Part shown: positions 19,345 to 27,670 of the stretch, one piece after another | How the letters are laid out: every line of letters starts with the position of its first letter | Numbering within the stretch: position 1 is the stretch's first letter | DNA from: an uncultured Clostridia bacterium | GTDB taxonomy: Bacteria > Bacillota > Clostridia > Oscillospirales > Acutalibacteraceae | Direction: 5' to 3' | NCBI GenBank assembly: GCA_945863885.1 | Contig: CAMAZY010000006.1 | Span: 1 to 64,000 of the forward strand | Length of the DNA: 64,000 bases | Program-made: the position numbers and the translations under genes | The notes under the pieces: model-generated | The model's input: only the letters and a program-made list of their open reading frames with translations | Told to the model about the DNA's origin: nothing | Databases searched by the model: none

Positions 19345-19911
19345 TCAAAATTTACAAGCCATGATTTTTCCGCCCGGTGTCAGGCAAATTGAATCAAAAC
19401 CATTTTTTTCATAAAATTTGATGGCCGCCGTATTGGACGCTCCGCACGAGAGCATCAGCGAGTTCACGCCGTTTTCTTTCAAATGCGCCTTGAGCGCATT
19501 CATCAGTCTTGTTCCGACTCCCTTGCGGCGGCAGGCGGCGGTCAGATCAATATGAAGATGAGCAGGATACTTCCGGCTGAAAGCCTGATGGGTCAGAATT
19601 TCCGTCATCGCCATGATGTAGTATTGCAAACCGAGCTTTTTGATTTCGGGAAGATAAAGACCCTTAAATATTTTCAGATACTCTTTAAAATCCTTTGCGC
19701 AAAGAAGATAGCCGAGAATGGTTCCGTCTTCATCCTCCGCAACAAAGCAGCAGTCCGGCTCGACCTCGGTGTAATAATCGTTATACATCAAAAGAATGAA
19801 GTCTTTCATTTCCTTTTTTTCAAGCGGAAACGACGACGTATCCAGGCAGACCTGTCTTACCGCTTTCTTGTCCTCCGGCCGAAACTGCCGGATCGTAATA
19901 GTCTCTCCCAT
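19345..19911 (-). CDS. GNAT family N-acetyltransferase
   Basis: LTAACRRKGVGTRLMNALKAHLKENGVNSLMLSCGASNTAAIKFYEKNGFD; internal Met (MGETITIRQF) chosen as start. Confidence 0.8.
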   Translation of the reverse strand: MGETITIRQFRPEDKKAVRQVCLDTSSFPLEKKEMKDFILLMYNDYYTEVEPDCCFVAEDEDGTILGYLLCAKDFKEYLKIFKGLYLPEIKKLGLQYYIMAMTEILTHQAFSRKYPAHLHIDLTAACRRKGVGTRLMNALKAHLKENGVNSLMLSCGASNTAAIKFYEKNGFDSICLTPGGKIMACKF

Positions 19912-19951
19912 TTTCTTCGTTTGCCGTTTTCCGGCTTCTCCTTTCCGAAAA

Positions 19952-20512
19952 TTACCAAAGCTCCTTGCAGGAGGTCGAAACGCCGTGTGCGCCGTTTTCG
20001 GTCGCCAGCTGAACATATTTCTTTTCGCTGACAAGTCCGCCGACGATAATCGGCACTTCAATCAGCGTGCTCAGCCGCTTTGTGATATCCGGCATGATTC
20101 CCGGCATGATCTCCACGGCATCGGGCTTGATTGCCTGTGAGGTCTTTACGGTCGTATCAATCGAAAGTGAATCGATGATGAACAGCCGCTGAACCGTCAG
20201 CAGACCGAGATCTTTTGCCACTTTGAGCTGATTGTTTTTCGTCGAGATAATTCCGTCCGGCTTCATCTTTTCGGAAATGTATTTGAGTGCTGTCGCATCC
20301 CTTGAAAAACCGTCAATCAGATCCACGTGGATAAAAATCATCTTGCCCCGGCTTTTCACCTTCTGAACGATTTGTTCGAGATTGAAAATATTGCCGCTTA
20401 AGAGAAAAATAATCTCACATTTTGAGTCGAGCGCACTGTCGAGCTTGTCAAGATCTTTCACGGCGGCAATAACCGGATTGCTCCTGAGCCTTTTTACAAA
20501 TGCTTCTTTCAT
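19952..20512 (-). CDS. glpP: Glycerol-3-phosphate responsive antiterminator GlpP
   Basis: NPVIAAVKDLDKLDSALDSKCEIIFLLSGNIFNLEQIVQKVKSRGKMIFIHVDLIDGFSRD..PDAVEIMPGIMPDITKRL. Confidence 0.9.
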   Translation of the reverse strand: MKEAFVKRLRSNPVIAAVKDLDKLDSALDSKCEIIFLLSGNIFNLEQIVQKVKSRGKMIFIHVDLIDGFSRDATALKYISEKMKPDGIISTKNNQLKVAKDLGLLTVQRLFIIDSLSIDTTVKTSQAIKPDAVEIMPGIMPDITKRLSTLIEVPIIVGGLVSEKKYVQLATENGAHGVSTSCKELW

Positions 20513-20536
20513 GGTACTCCCTTTCCTTTCTTTCAA

Positions 20537-21127
20537 TTATTCCGTTTTCTCTATCGCCCGTTCGATGTGTCCCCTGATTTCTTCGACACCGTCCCCTTTC
20601 ACGGCGGAAAACGGAATCACGCTGATGTTTCCGTACTTTGTCAGCACACCGCAAATAGACATAAGCTGATTCATTCTTTCGGTTTTATTGAGCTTGTCGC
20701 ACTTCGTCAGCGCAACGATAAACGGAATTTCGTTCGCCTTCAAAAACTCAATCATTTCGATATCCTGCGTTGTCGGATCGTGCCGCATATCAACAAGCTG
20801 AACGACAAGCCGGATATCCCGTCCCGAGCCGAAATACGCTTCCATCAAAGACGCCCAGCGGAGCTTTTCGTCTCTTGACACCTTGGCGTAGCCGTAGCCG
20901 GGAAGATCGACAAACCGGCATTCGGAGAGCCTGAACATATTCACCGTCACTGTTTTCCCCGGCATGGAGCTGACTCTTGCGAGCGACTTTCGCCCGAGAA
21001 GCTTATTTAAAAGCGACGACTTTCCGACGTTTGAGCGGCCGGAAAACGCAATTTCGGGAAGCGTTGACGGCTGAAGCTGATTTTCGGTTCCGTACGACGC
21101 TTCAAACTGTACCTGATCGTATCTCAT
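20537..21127 (-). CDS. engB: Ribosome biogenesis GTP-binding protein YsxC/EngB
   Basis: EIAFSGRSNVGKSSLLNKLLGRKSLARVSSMPGKTVTVNMFRL..FVDLPGYGYAKVS. Confidence 0.95.
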   Translation of the reverse strand: MRYDQVQFEASYGTENQLQPSTLPEIAFSGRSNVGKSSLLNKLLGRKSLARVSSMPGKTVTVNMFRLSECRFVDLPGYGYAKVSRDEKLRWASLMEAYFGSGRDIRLVVQLVDMRHDPTTQDIEMIEFLKANEIPFIVALTKCDKLNKTERMNQLMSICGVLTKYGNISVIPFSAVKGDGVEEIRGHIERAIEKTE

Positions 21128-21145
21128 ACTTCAAACCCCCGGCGG

Positions 21146-23587
21146 TCAGTTCATGGTGCCTGCGCCGCTGCCTTTCTGTCTGTTTTTTCCGTCAAGGCCG
21201 CCGCTTTGCGCTTCGATTGTTACCGAAGTCCGCTTATCAGACTTCACCTTGACGAAGCCGGCGGTCAGTGCAAGTGAAAAGACCTCGGAAAGCCGTTTTA
21301 CGGGAATAAACCGAAGCTTTTCCTTGACCGCAGGATCGACCTCCCAAAGGTCGGCTTCGTTTTCGGCGGGTATTATCACGGTATCCATTCCCGATTTAAA
21401 AGCCGCCATGGATTTTTCTTTTAATCCACCGATCGGCATTACACGACCGGTCAGCGAGATTTCGCCCGTCATGGCGACATTGTGTCTGACCGAAACGCCC
21501 GTAAGAGCCGAAAGCAGTGCGGTCGCAATCGTAACACCGGCAGACGGGCCGTCTTTCGGAACGGCACCTTGCGGAACGTGAATATGAATATCCTTTGTTT
21601 TGAATTTTTCGCTGTCGATTCCGTAATCGGCGGCAACAGAGCGGATAAAGCTCAATGCCGCCCTCGCCGACTCTTTCATCACATCGCCCAAAGAGCCCGT
21701 CAGTTCAAGCTTTCCGCCGCCGTCCATAACGACCGCTTCAACCTGAAGCATTTCGCCGCCGACAGACGTCCACGCAAGACCGTTGACAACGCCGACAAGG
21801 TCGGATTTTGATACATCGTCGGGTCGGAACTTTTCGGGTCCGAGCATTTCTTTGATATCGGAAACTGTCAGAGAAACGTTATGCTTTTCACCCGAAGCGA
21901 CCTTGACCGCTGTCTTCCGGCAAAGTGCGGCAATCAGCTGTTCAAGCCGTCTGACGCCCGCCTCACGGGTATACTTATCAATCAGAAAGCGCAAAACCGA
22001 ATCGGAAAGGCGGAAGCTTCTTCCGTCAAGTCCGTGAAGCTCACGCTGCTTTTTAACAAGGTGACGCTTTGCGATGCTGATCTTTTCTTCAAGCGTGTAG
22101 CTTGAAAGCTCGATAACCTCCATACGGTCATAAAGCGGACCGGGAATGGTAGAAGCGTCGTTTGCGGTCGTGATGAAAATAACCTTGCTTAAATCAACGG
22201 GAAATTCGATATAATGATCCCGGAAGCTGTTGTTCTGTTCGGGGTCAAGCGCCTCTAAAAGTGCCGACGACGGGTCGCCCTTATAATCATTTCCGAGCTT
22301 GTCGATCTCGTCAAGTAAAATAATCGGATTCATGCTTTTTGCCGTTTCAAGCGCATTGATGATCCGCCCCGGCATTGCGCCGATATAGGTCTTGCGGTGA
22401 CCTCTAATTTCCGCCTCGTCCCGGACGCCGCCTAACGACATCCGGACATATTTTCTGCCCATAGCCTTGGCTACGGAGCGGACAACGGAAGTCTTACCGA
22501 CGCCCGGCGGGCCGACAAGACAGATGATCTGTCCTTTTGTCTTATCGCTCAACGCCCGTACGGCAAGCATCTCGATGAAGCGATCCTTGACCTTATCCAT
22601 ACCGTAATGCTCGTCGTCAAGAATCTTTCTCGCCTTCTTCAGGTCAAAATTATCCTCGGTATAAGTGTTCCACGGGAGGCTGAGCGCCTCGTCAAGATAG
22701 GAGCGGATCACGTTGGCGTCCGGAGACGAGCTTTGAAGCTTTGCAAGTCTTGTGCACTCTTTCAAAAGCTTCTTTTCGGTTTCCGGCTCAAGGGAAAGAG
22801 ACAGAATTCTTTCCCGGTATTTTTCGGTTTCGCTCAGCGTGTCGTCACCCTCGCCGAGTTCTTCGGATATCACTTTCATCTGTTCACGAAGATAGTATTC
22901 GTGCTGACTTTTATCCATTCTTTCCTGAACCTTTTGCTCGATATCCTCTTCAATCAACGAAAGCTCCGTCTCACGGGAGAGAACGGCGCAAAGCTTTTCA
23001 AGCCTTGAGACGGGGCCAAGCTCTTCGAGGATCATCTGTCGGTCACGATAGTCGTTCAGGGCGTTCATGGCGATAAAATCGGCAAGATAATCCGGTGACT
23101 CGTTAAACAGCACCTCGGACGCAACACTGTCGGCCTGCTTGGAGGTCGCCTGCACATACGAATCGAAAATCTTCTTCGTCATTCTGACCGTCGCTTCGGC
23201 ATAATCGGAATCCGACGGTCTTATTTTCTTCGATTCCAGTCTTTGCGCATCAAAAATAAAGTACTTTTCGCTTTCAAGAATCCGGAGCGTTTTCGCTCTG
23301 CATATACCTTCCACGACAACCCGAAGATTGTTCGAGCCGGGGGTTCTGATAACCTGCTTGATTTCGGCGATAACGCCGATATTGTAAAGCTCCTGCGCCG
23401 TCGGATCATCGACGGAAATATCCCGTTGCGCAACAAGAAAAATCAACTGTTCGTCATGCACGGCCGCATTGACCGCCGCAATCGATTTGCTTCTGCCGAC
23501 CTCAAAATGAAGCCGCATTTTCGGAAACATGACCATCCCCCGTAAAGCTAAAGTCGGCAAAGCCTTATATAGTAAACTGTCTGTCAT
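21146..23587 (-). CDS. lon: ATP-dependent protease Lon
   Basis: GQIICLVGPPGVGKTSVVRSVAKAMGRKYVRMSLGGVRDEAEIRGHRKTYIGAMPG; proteolytic site PKDGPSAGVT. Confidence 0.97.
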   Translation of the reverse strand: MTDSLLYKALPTLALRGMVMFPKMRLHFEVGRSKSIAAVNAAVHDEQLIFLVAQRDISVDDPTAQELYNIGVIAEIKQVIRTPGSNNLRVVVEGICRAKTLRILESEKYFIFDAQRLESKKIRPSDSDYAEATVRMTKKIFDSYVQATSKQADSVASEVLFNESPDYLADFIAMNALNDYRDRQMILEELGPVSRLEKLCAVLSRETELSLIEEDIEQKVQERMDKSQHEYYLREQMKVISEELGEGDDTLSETEKYRERILSLSLEPETEKKLLKECTRLAKLQSSSPDANVIRSYLDEALSLPWNTYTEDNFDLKKARKILDDEHYGMDKVKDRFIEMLAVRALSDKTKGQIICLVGPPGVGKTSVVRSVAKAMGRKYVRMSLGGVRDEAEIRGHRKTYIGAMPGRIINALETAKSMNPIILLDEIDKLGNDYKGDPSSALLEALDPEQNNSFRDHYIEFPVDLSKVIFITTANDASTIPGPLYDRMEVIELSSYTLEEKISIAKRHLVKKQRELHGLDGRSFRLSDSVLRFLIDKYTREAGVRRLEQLIAALCRKTAVKVASGEKHNVSLTVSDIKEMLGPEKFRPDDVSKSDLVGVVNGLAWTSVGGEMLQVEAVVMDGGGKLELTGSLGDVMKESARAALSFIRSVAADYGIDSEKFKTKDIHIHVPQGAVPKDGPSAGVTIATALLSALTGVSVRHNVAMTGEISLTGRVMPIGGLKEKSMAAFKSGMDTVIIPAENEADLWEVDPAVKEKLRFIPVKRLSEVFSLALTAGFVKVKSDKRTSVTIEAQSGGLDGKNRQKGSGAGTMN

Positions 23588-23717
23588 ATTTATACCTCAA
23601 AACTAAACTAAAACAAAATAGGATTATATTATACAATAGTTCCATTTTCAAATCAACACTTATTGATGAACAAATTGAGCAAAAACGACCCATTATCGTC
23701 ATATACATAATAGCAGG

Positions 23718-24596
23718 GTGATTATAATGGTACTTAAAATTAACCGATTTCATATTTTTGTCTTTCTTACCTGCCTTCTGTCGGTCCTGCTTGTTTTTGC
23801 CGTAAGCGCCGAAAAGAAGGCGAAATCCGTATCGGCCAAAGGCGTTTCGCTTCCCGTTGTCATGTATCATCATGTTACGGAAAACGACAAACGAGCAGGC
23901 AAATATGTTGTCAAAAAAGAGGAGCTGGCAAACGATCTTGATTATATTCAGCGTATGGGTTATGAAACCGTCACGGTCGAAGATCTGATCGCTTATGTGG
24001 ACGGAAAAAAGCAGCTTCCAAAAAAGATCATCATGATAACCTTTGACGACGGCTTCGAAAGCACCTACAAGCTTGCGTGGCCTCTATTTGCCGAACGGAA
24101 GATGAAAGCCGTTGTCTCCCCGATCGGATCGGTAACGGAAACGTACACACAAAGCGGCGACCGAAACGTCAACTATGCCTACATGAATTGGGATCAGCTT
24201 GCCGAGATGGACAAAAGCGACGAGTTCGAAGTGCAGAATCACACTTACGATATGCACTATTCCGAAAGCGGAAAGCGAAAAGGTCTTTCAAAAATGAGCG
24301 GAGAAAGCGATGAACAGTACAAAGCGATACTCAAAAACGATCTTGAAAAAATGCAGACCCTTTTGAAAAAAAACAGCGGCATTCATGCCACCGCCGCTGT
24401 TTATCCGTTCGGACTTTATTCCAAACCGACACTTGAAGTTGTCAGAGAACTCGGCTTTCGGTGCAGTATGGTGTGCGAAGAAAGAATCAACCGCATCGAG
24501 CCGGGAAATCCCGCTTCCCTTTATAATCTCGGACGGTTTAACCGCCCGTCGGGGAAATCAACCGAAAGCTTTTTTGCGAAACTTCTGGAAGCCTGA
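23718..24596 (+). CDS. Polysaccharide deacetylase family protein, secreted
   Basis: LPVVMYHHVTEN...KIIMITFDDGFESTYKLAWPLFAERKMKAV. Confidence 0.9.
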   Translation: MIIMVLKINRFHIFVFLTCLLSVLLVFAVSAEKKAKSVSAKGVSLPVVMYHHVTENDKRAGKYVVKKEELANDLDYIQRMGYETVTVEDLIAYVDGKKQLPKKIIMITFDDGFESTYKLAWPLFAERKMKAVVSPIGSVTETYTQSGDRNVNYAYMNWDQLAEMDKSDEFEVQNHTYDMHYSESGKRKGLSKMSGESDEQYKAILKNDLEKMQTLLKKNSGIHATAAVYPFGLYSKPTLEVVRELGFRCSMVCEERINRIEPGNPASLYNLGRFNRPSGKSTESFFAKLLEA

Positions 24597-24606
24597 TAGA
24601 ATCCGG

Positions 24607-24639
24607 AAAGACCGAAGCCGCTTTGGTTTCGGTCTTTTT
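24607..24639. terminator. Terminator between convergent genes
   Basis: aaagaccgaa...ttcggtcttttt. Confidence 0.7.
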
Positions 24640-24650
24640 GGTGCATCATA

Positions 24651-25880
24651 CTAAAACTTTTGCTCGGCGGCAACAGTCCAGCCGTCAAAGCTGTCATTCG
24701 CCGTTTTGATATACGCAAGACTTCTTGACGCATTCCGGCTGCTTAAAAACTTCAAAGATGAACAAGCGCCGTTCAGCTTCACGCTTCCGAGCGCTTCTTT
24801 TATTTTCTGCCTGTCGGCCGATCCGGCTTTTTCAATGGCTGTTATCACGGCGTTGTACGCATCAAAGCCTGCCGCGCAGGCGGCGGAAACCGTGTCGTCG
24901 CCGTTATTGTTGTTGTTTTTTAAGGCGGTGTTTGAATCGAGCCACGCTTTGAATCCGCTTTCAAATTTTTCGTTTGTCCCCGGCTGATAATAGGACGAAA
25001 CATATACCCTTGCATCGGCTTTCCCGGCGGCTTGTAAAACGATATTCGAATCCCAGCCGCTGTCCCCGATGAAAGTAAAACCGGTGTCAAACTGCGCCGA
25101 CTGTTCCAGTATCTTTTCGGCATACACGAGCGAAACAGGAGCAAAAACGGTTTCGCATTCATTTTTTACCGCCTTTTTCAGACAGGCGGTAAAGTCCGTT
25201 GTCCCGGGAAGAAAATTTTCGGTTACAACCGAGCCGCCCAAAGCTTCAAACGCTTCTTTGAAATAAAGAGACAGCCCCTGACTTGCGCTGTTGCCGAGCG
25301 TGGCAAGAATACAGAGCTTTCTGATTCCGAGTTGCTTGAACGTATACGTTGCGAGTGCTCTTGCCTGATACGGATCGATAAAGCCGATCCGGTAATACGT
25401 TTCTCCCCTTCCCGTGACCGTTTCACTGGTACAGCTTGCTGCAACAGCGGGAACGCCGGCATCGGAAAAGGCAGAAGCCGCTTGCGAAGAAACGTCGGAG
25501 CCGTAAGAACCGATCACGGCGCTGACGCCCTCATCAACAAGAGCCTTCGCTACCGCCTGCGCCTTTTCGGGGGAAGATTCGTTGTCGCCGTAAATCAGCC
25601 TGACTTTGATTTCTTTCCCGTCGATGCGAACCGTTGGCGTACAGGAATTGGCATACATGATTCCGAGCATTTCCTGCTTGCCCGAAAGCCCGTCGTCACC
25701 CGTCTGCGGCTCAAACACACCGATTTTTATCACATTTTCCTGCGGTGGTGTTGTGCTTACGTCATTTACCGCCTGTGCCGTCGCATCGGGCGAAGAGCTT
25801 TCGCTGTCGATTCCGTTTCGGCAGGAAGAAAAAGAAACCAACATCAAAGCCGCAAGAAATACTGAAACAATCCTTTTCAT
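24651..25880 (-). CDS. ABC transporter substrate-binding protein, branched-chain amino acid type (LivJ-like lipoprotein)
   Basis: Lipobox LVSFSSCRNG; IKIGVFEPQTGDDGLSGKQEMLGIMYANS..VRLIYGDNESSPEKAQAVAKALVDEGVSAVIGSYGSDVSSQAASAF. Confidence 0.85.
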   Translation of the reverse strand: MKRIVSVFLAALMLVSFSSCRNGIDSESSSPDATAQAVNDVSTTPPQENVIKIGVFEPQTGDDGLSGKQEMLGIMYANSCTPTVRIDGKEIKVRLIYGDNESSPEKAQAVAKALVDEGVSAVIGSYGSDVSSQAASAFSDAGVPAVAASCTSETVTGRGETYYRIGFIDPYQARALATYTFKQLGIRKLCILATLGNSASQGLSLYFKEAFEALGGSVVTENFLPGTTDFTACLKKAVKNECETVFAPVSLVYAEKILEQSAQFDTGFTFIGDSGWDSNIVLQAAGKADARVYVSSYYQPGTNEKFESGFKAWLDSNTALKNNNNNGDDTVSAACAAGFDAYNAVITAIEKAGSADRQKIKEALGSVKLNGACSSLKFLSSRNASRSLAYIKTANDSFDGWTVAAEQKF

Positions 25881-25986
25881 TAAGGTTCCTCCGCTTGTTT
25901 GATAATATAAGTATACACCCTTCGGCAGTCACCGTCAACTCAGGGTGCCCGCATTATTGCATTATACAAATCACCCTAAGATAAGC

Positions 25987-26266
25987 TTAAGCAGACGAGA
26001 GTCGAATCCGATACGGTTTTAAGCGATGAATTTCCGCCGAACCTGCGGCAGAAATGCTCGAAATGCGTCAGCATTTCTCCGCTTTCTTTCTTGTCCCGAC
26101 AAAAATTCACTCACTTAAAACTTCGAAGAACCTGAAAGCGGAAATTTTTCGTGCATTGTGTAGCTTGAAGCCGCAGACATACTGACGTATGGCAAGGCTG
26201 AAAGCATAACAAGGTGCGTAAAATATCCGTTTTCAGGCGTATCGTGTTCGACTCTCGTCTGCTTAA
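25987..26266. mobile_element. MITE-like element with perfect 20-bp terminal inverted repeats
   Basis: ttaagcagacgagagtcgaa (25987-26006) and ttcgactctcgtctgcttaa (26247-26266), arms extend imperfectly through cgatacg; no ORF; internal hairpin agaaatgct/agcatttct. Confidence 0.7.
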
Positions 26267-27216
26267 AGCCGCCTCATCAGTTCATTTTCGCCAAGAGCAA
26301 ATAAATCTTTCGGCCGGACATCAAACGGCGTGATACAGCCGGTTTCTCCCCGTTGACTCATTTTGTATACGGCTCTTGCAAAACTTAAAAGCACATCAGC
26401 AGTAAAAGCCGTATTCGATTCAAGCTTCAGCGAGAATTCGCCCAGACTCTTCCCGTCACAGCGGATCACGTTTCCGCCGTGGCGTTCCCGGCTATGGTCT
26501 GTCAAAAAGCTTTCATAGTCAATGAACCTGACGGTTGTATCGTAGTCCGAAAAGTATTCGGGCATATTTTTAATTTCCTCAGCGATTCTTTGGGTATCCG
26601 CTCCGACCTGAGGCACAACATAGCAAACCCTTTTATGCATTTCGTTTTCCCTGACAGCAGGCATTTCTCCCTCTCTGACGCTCTTTATCACGGAGCTTAC
26701 GGGGACGGTGTACTGCACCGCCTCCACAACACCCGGAATCTGTTTGATCGCATTGGTATGCCCCCGACTGACGCCCTCGCCCCAAAAGGTATAATCGGTC
26801 CCGCCGGGAATCGCACAACCGAGATAAAGCCTCGCCAACGAGAACAGGCCCGGATCCCAGCCGGCGCAGATCAGGGTAAGCTTCTTCCCCTCTTTTGCCC
26901 TTTTATCGGTCCGTTCAAAGTGACTTTGGATTTTTGCGTGGGTATCAAAAGAATCGACCTGATGGAAGAACTTGGCGAGAAACGGCGTTGTTTTCGGCAA
27001 ATCAAAGGCGCTTCCCATGCAGTTAATCAGCACATCAACCTTATGAGCGTGCTTTTCCGCCTCGTAAAACGGATAAACAGGTGCACCCTCTTTATAGTTC
27101 AGTATGCCCTTATCCCGCCTTGAGAAAACGGCGTAAAGCTCACAGTCTTCACTTTTTTCGACGGCTGTGCATACTGCCTTTCCGAGTCCGCCGTAGCCTG
27201 CAACTGCAATTTTCAT
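26263..27216 (-). CDS. ddh: Diaminopimelate dehydrogenase
   Basis: MKIAVAGYGGLGKAVCTAVEKSEDCELYAVFSRRD..CAGWDPGLFSLARLYLGCAIPGGTDYTFWGEGVSRGHTNAIKQIPGV. Confidence 0.93.
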   Translation of the reverse strand: MKIAVAGYGGLGKAVCTAVEKSEDCELYAVFSRRDKGILNYKEGAPVYPFYEAEKHAHKVDVLINCMGSAFDLPKTTPFLAKFFHQVDSFDTHAKIQSHFERTDKRAKEGKKLTLICAGWDPGLFSLARLYLGCAIPGGTDYTFWGEGVSRGHTNAIKQIPGVVEAVQYTVPVSSVIKSVREGEMPAVRENEMHKRVCYVVPQVGADTQRIAEEIKNMPEYFSDYDTTVRFIDYESFLTDHSRERHGGNVIRCDGKSLGEFSLKLESNTAFTADVLLSFARAVYKMSQRGETGCITPFDVRPKDLFALGENELMRRL

Positions 27217-27296
27217 ATCGCTTCACCTCAAAACAATAGTATTGATTTAACATGATATGAAATGCCGGCAGCAAATATGACTGAAATGAATTAAGA

Positions 27297-27367
27297 AAGC
27301 TCTGATTCAATCTGCAAGTAAGCTATGCATCAAAGCGTATACTGTGATTGATTCAGAGGTTGCCTTA
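27297..27367 (+). repeat. Short internally deleted MITE-like repeat (copy B)
   Basis: aagctctgattcaatctg...catcaaagcgtatactgtgattgattcagaggttgcctta; closely matches ends of copy C. Confidence 0.65.
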
Positions 27368-27670
27368 TGAAAACGGTGGGCAGACCCTGTGCAAAGTCAG
27401 AATACAAAGATCAAAAAGCAGAAGATGTCTCTCTTTTTCTCCGATATAATAACTCGTGTCTTCTCAGAGAATTCCCAATAATTGACTTTCTCAAAAGATC
27501 GACATTGCCCGGGCATCTTATTCAGATTTCAGCGACATTTGTTCATGCTTGATTAATAATTTTCATTTTTTATTCTTAGAACTGTTGCAAAGCCCACCGA
27601 CTTTTGCTATCATAATATTGATCCTTGCACAAGTGAAGGCAAGGAAAAATGAACCGAAAGGGTGAATATT

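Noticed and set aside
24651-25880. Complete branched-chain amino acid ABC transporter locus
   Set aside because: Only the substrate-binding protein gene is present; no permease or ATPase genes lie adjacent.
26010-26240. Possible small RNA or ORF inside the 280-bp inverted-repeat element
   Set aside because: No convincing start, Shine-Dalgarno or promoter; the hairpins are adequately explained by the element's palindromic structure.
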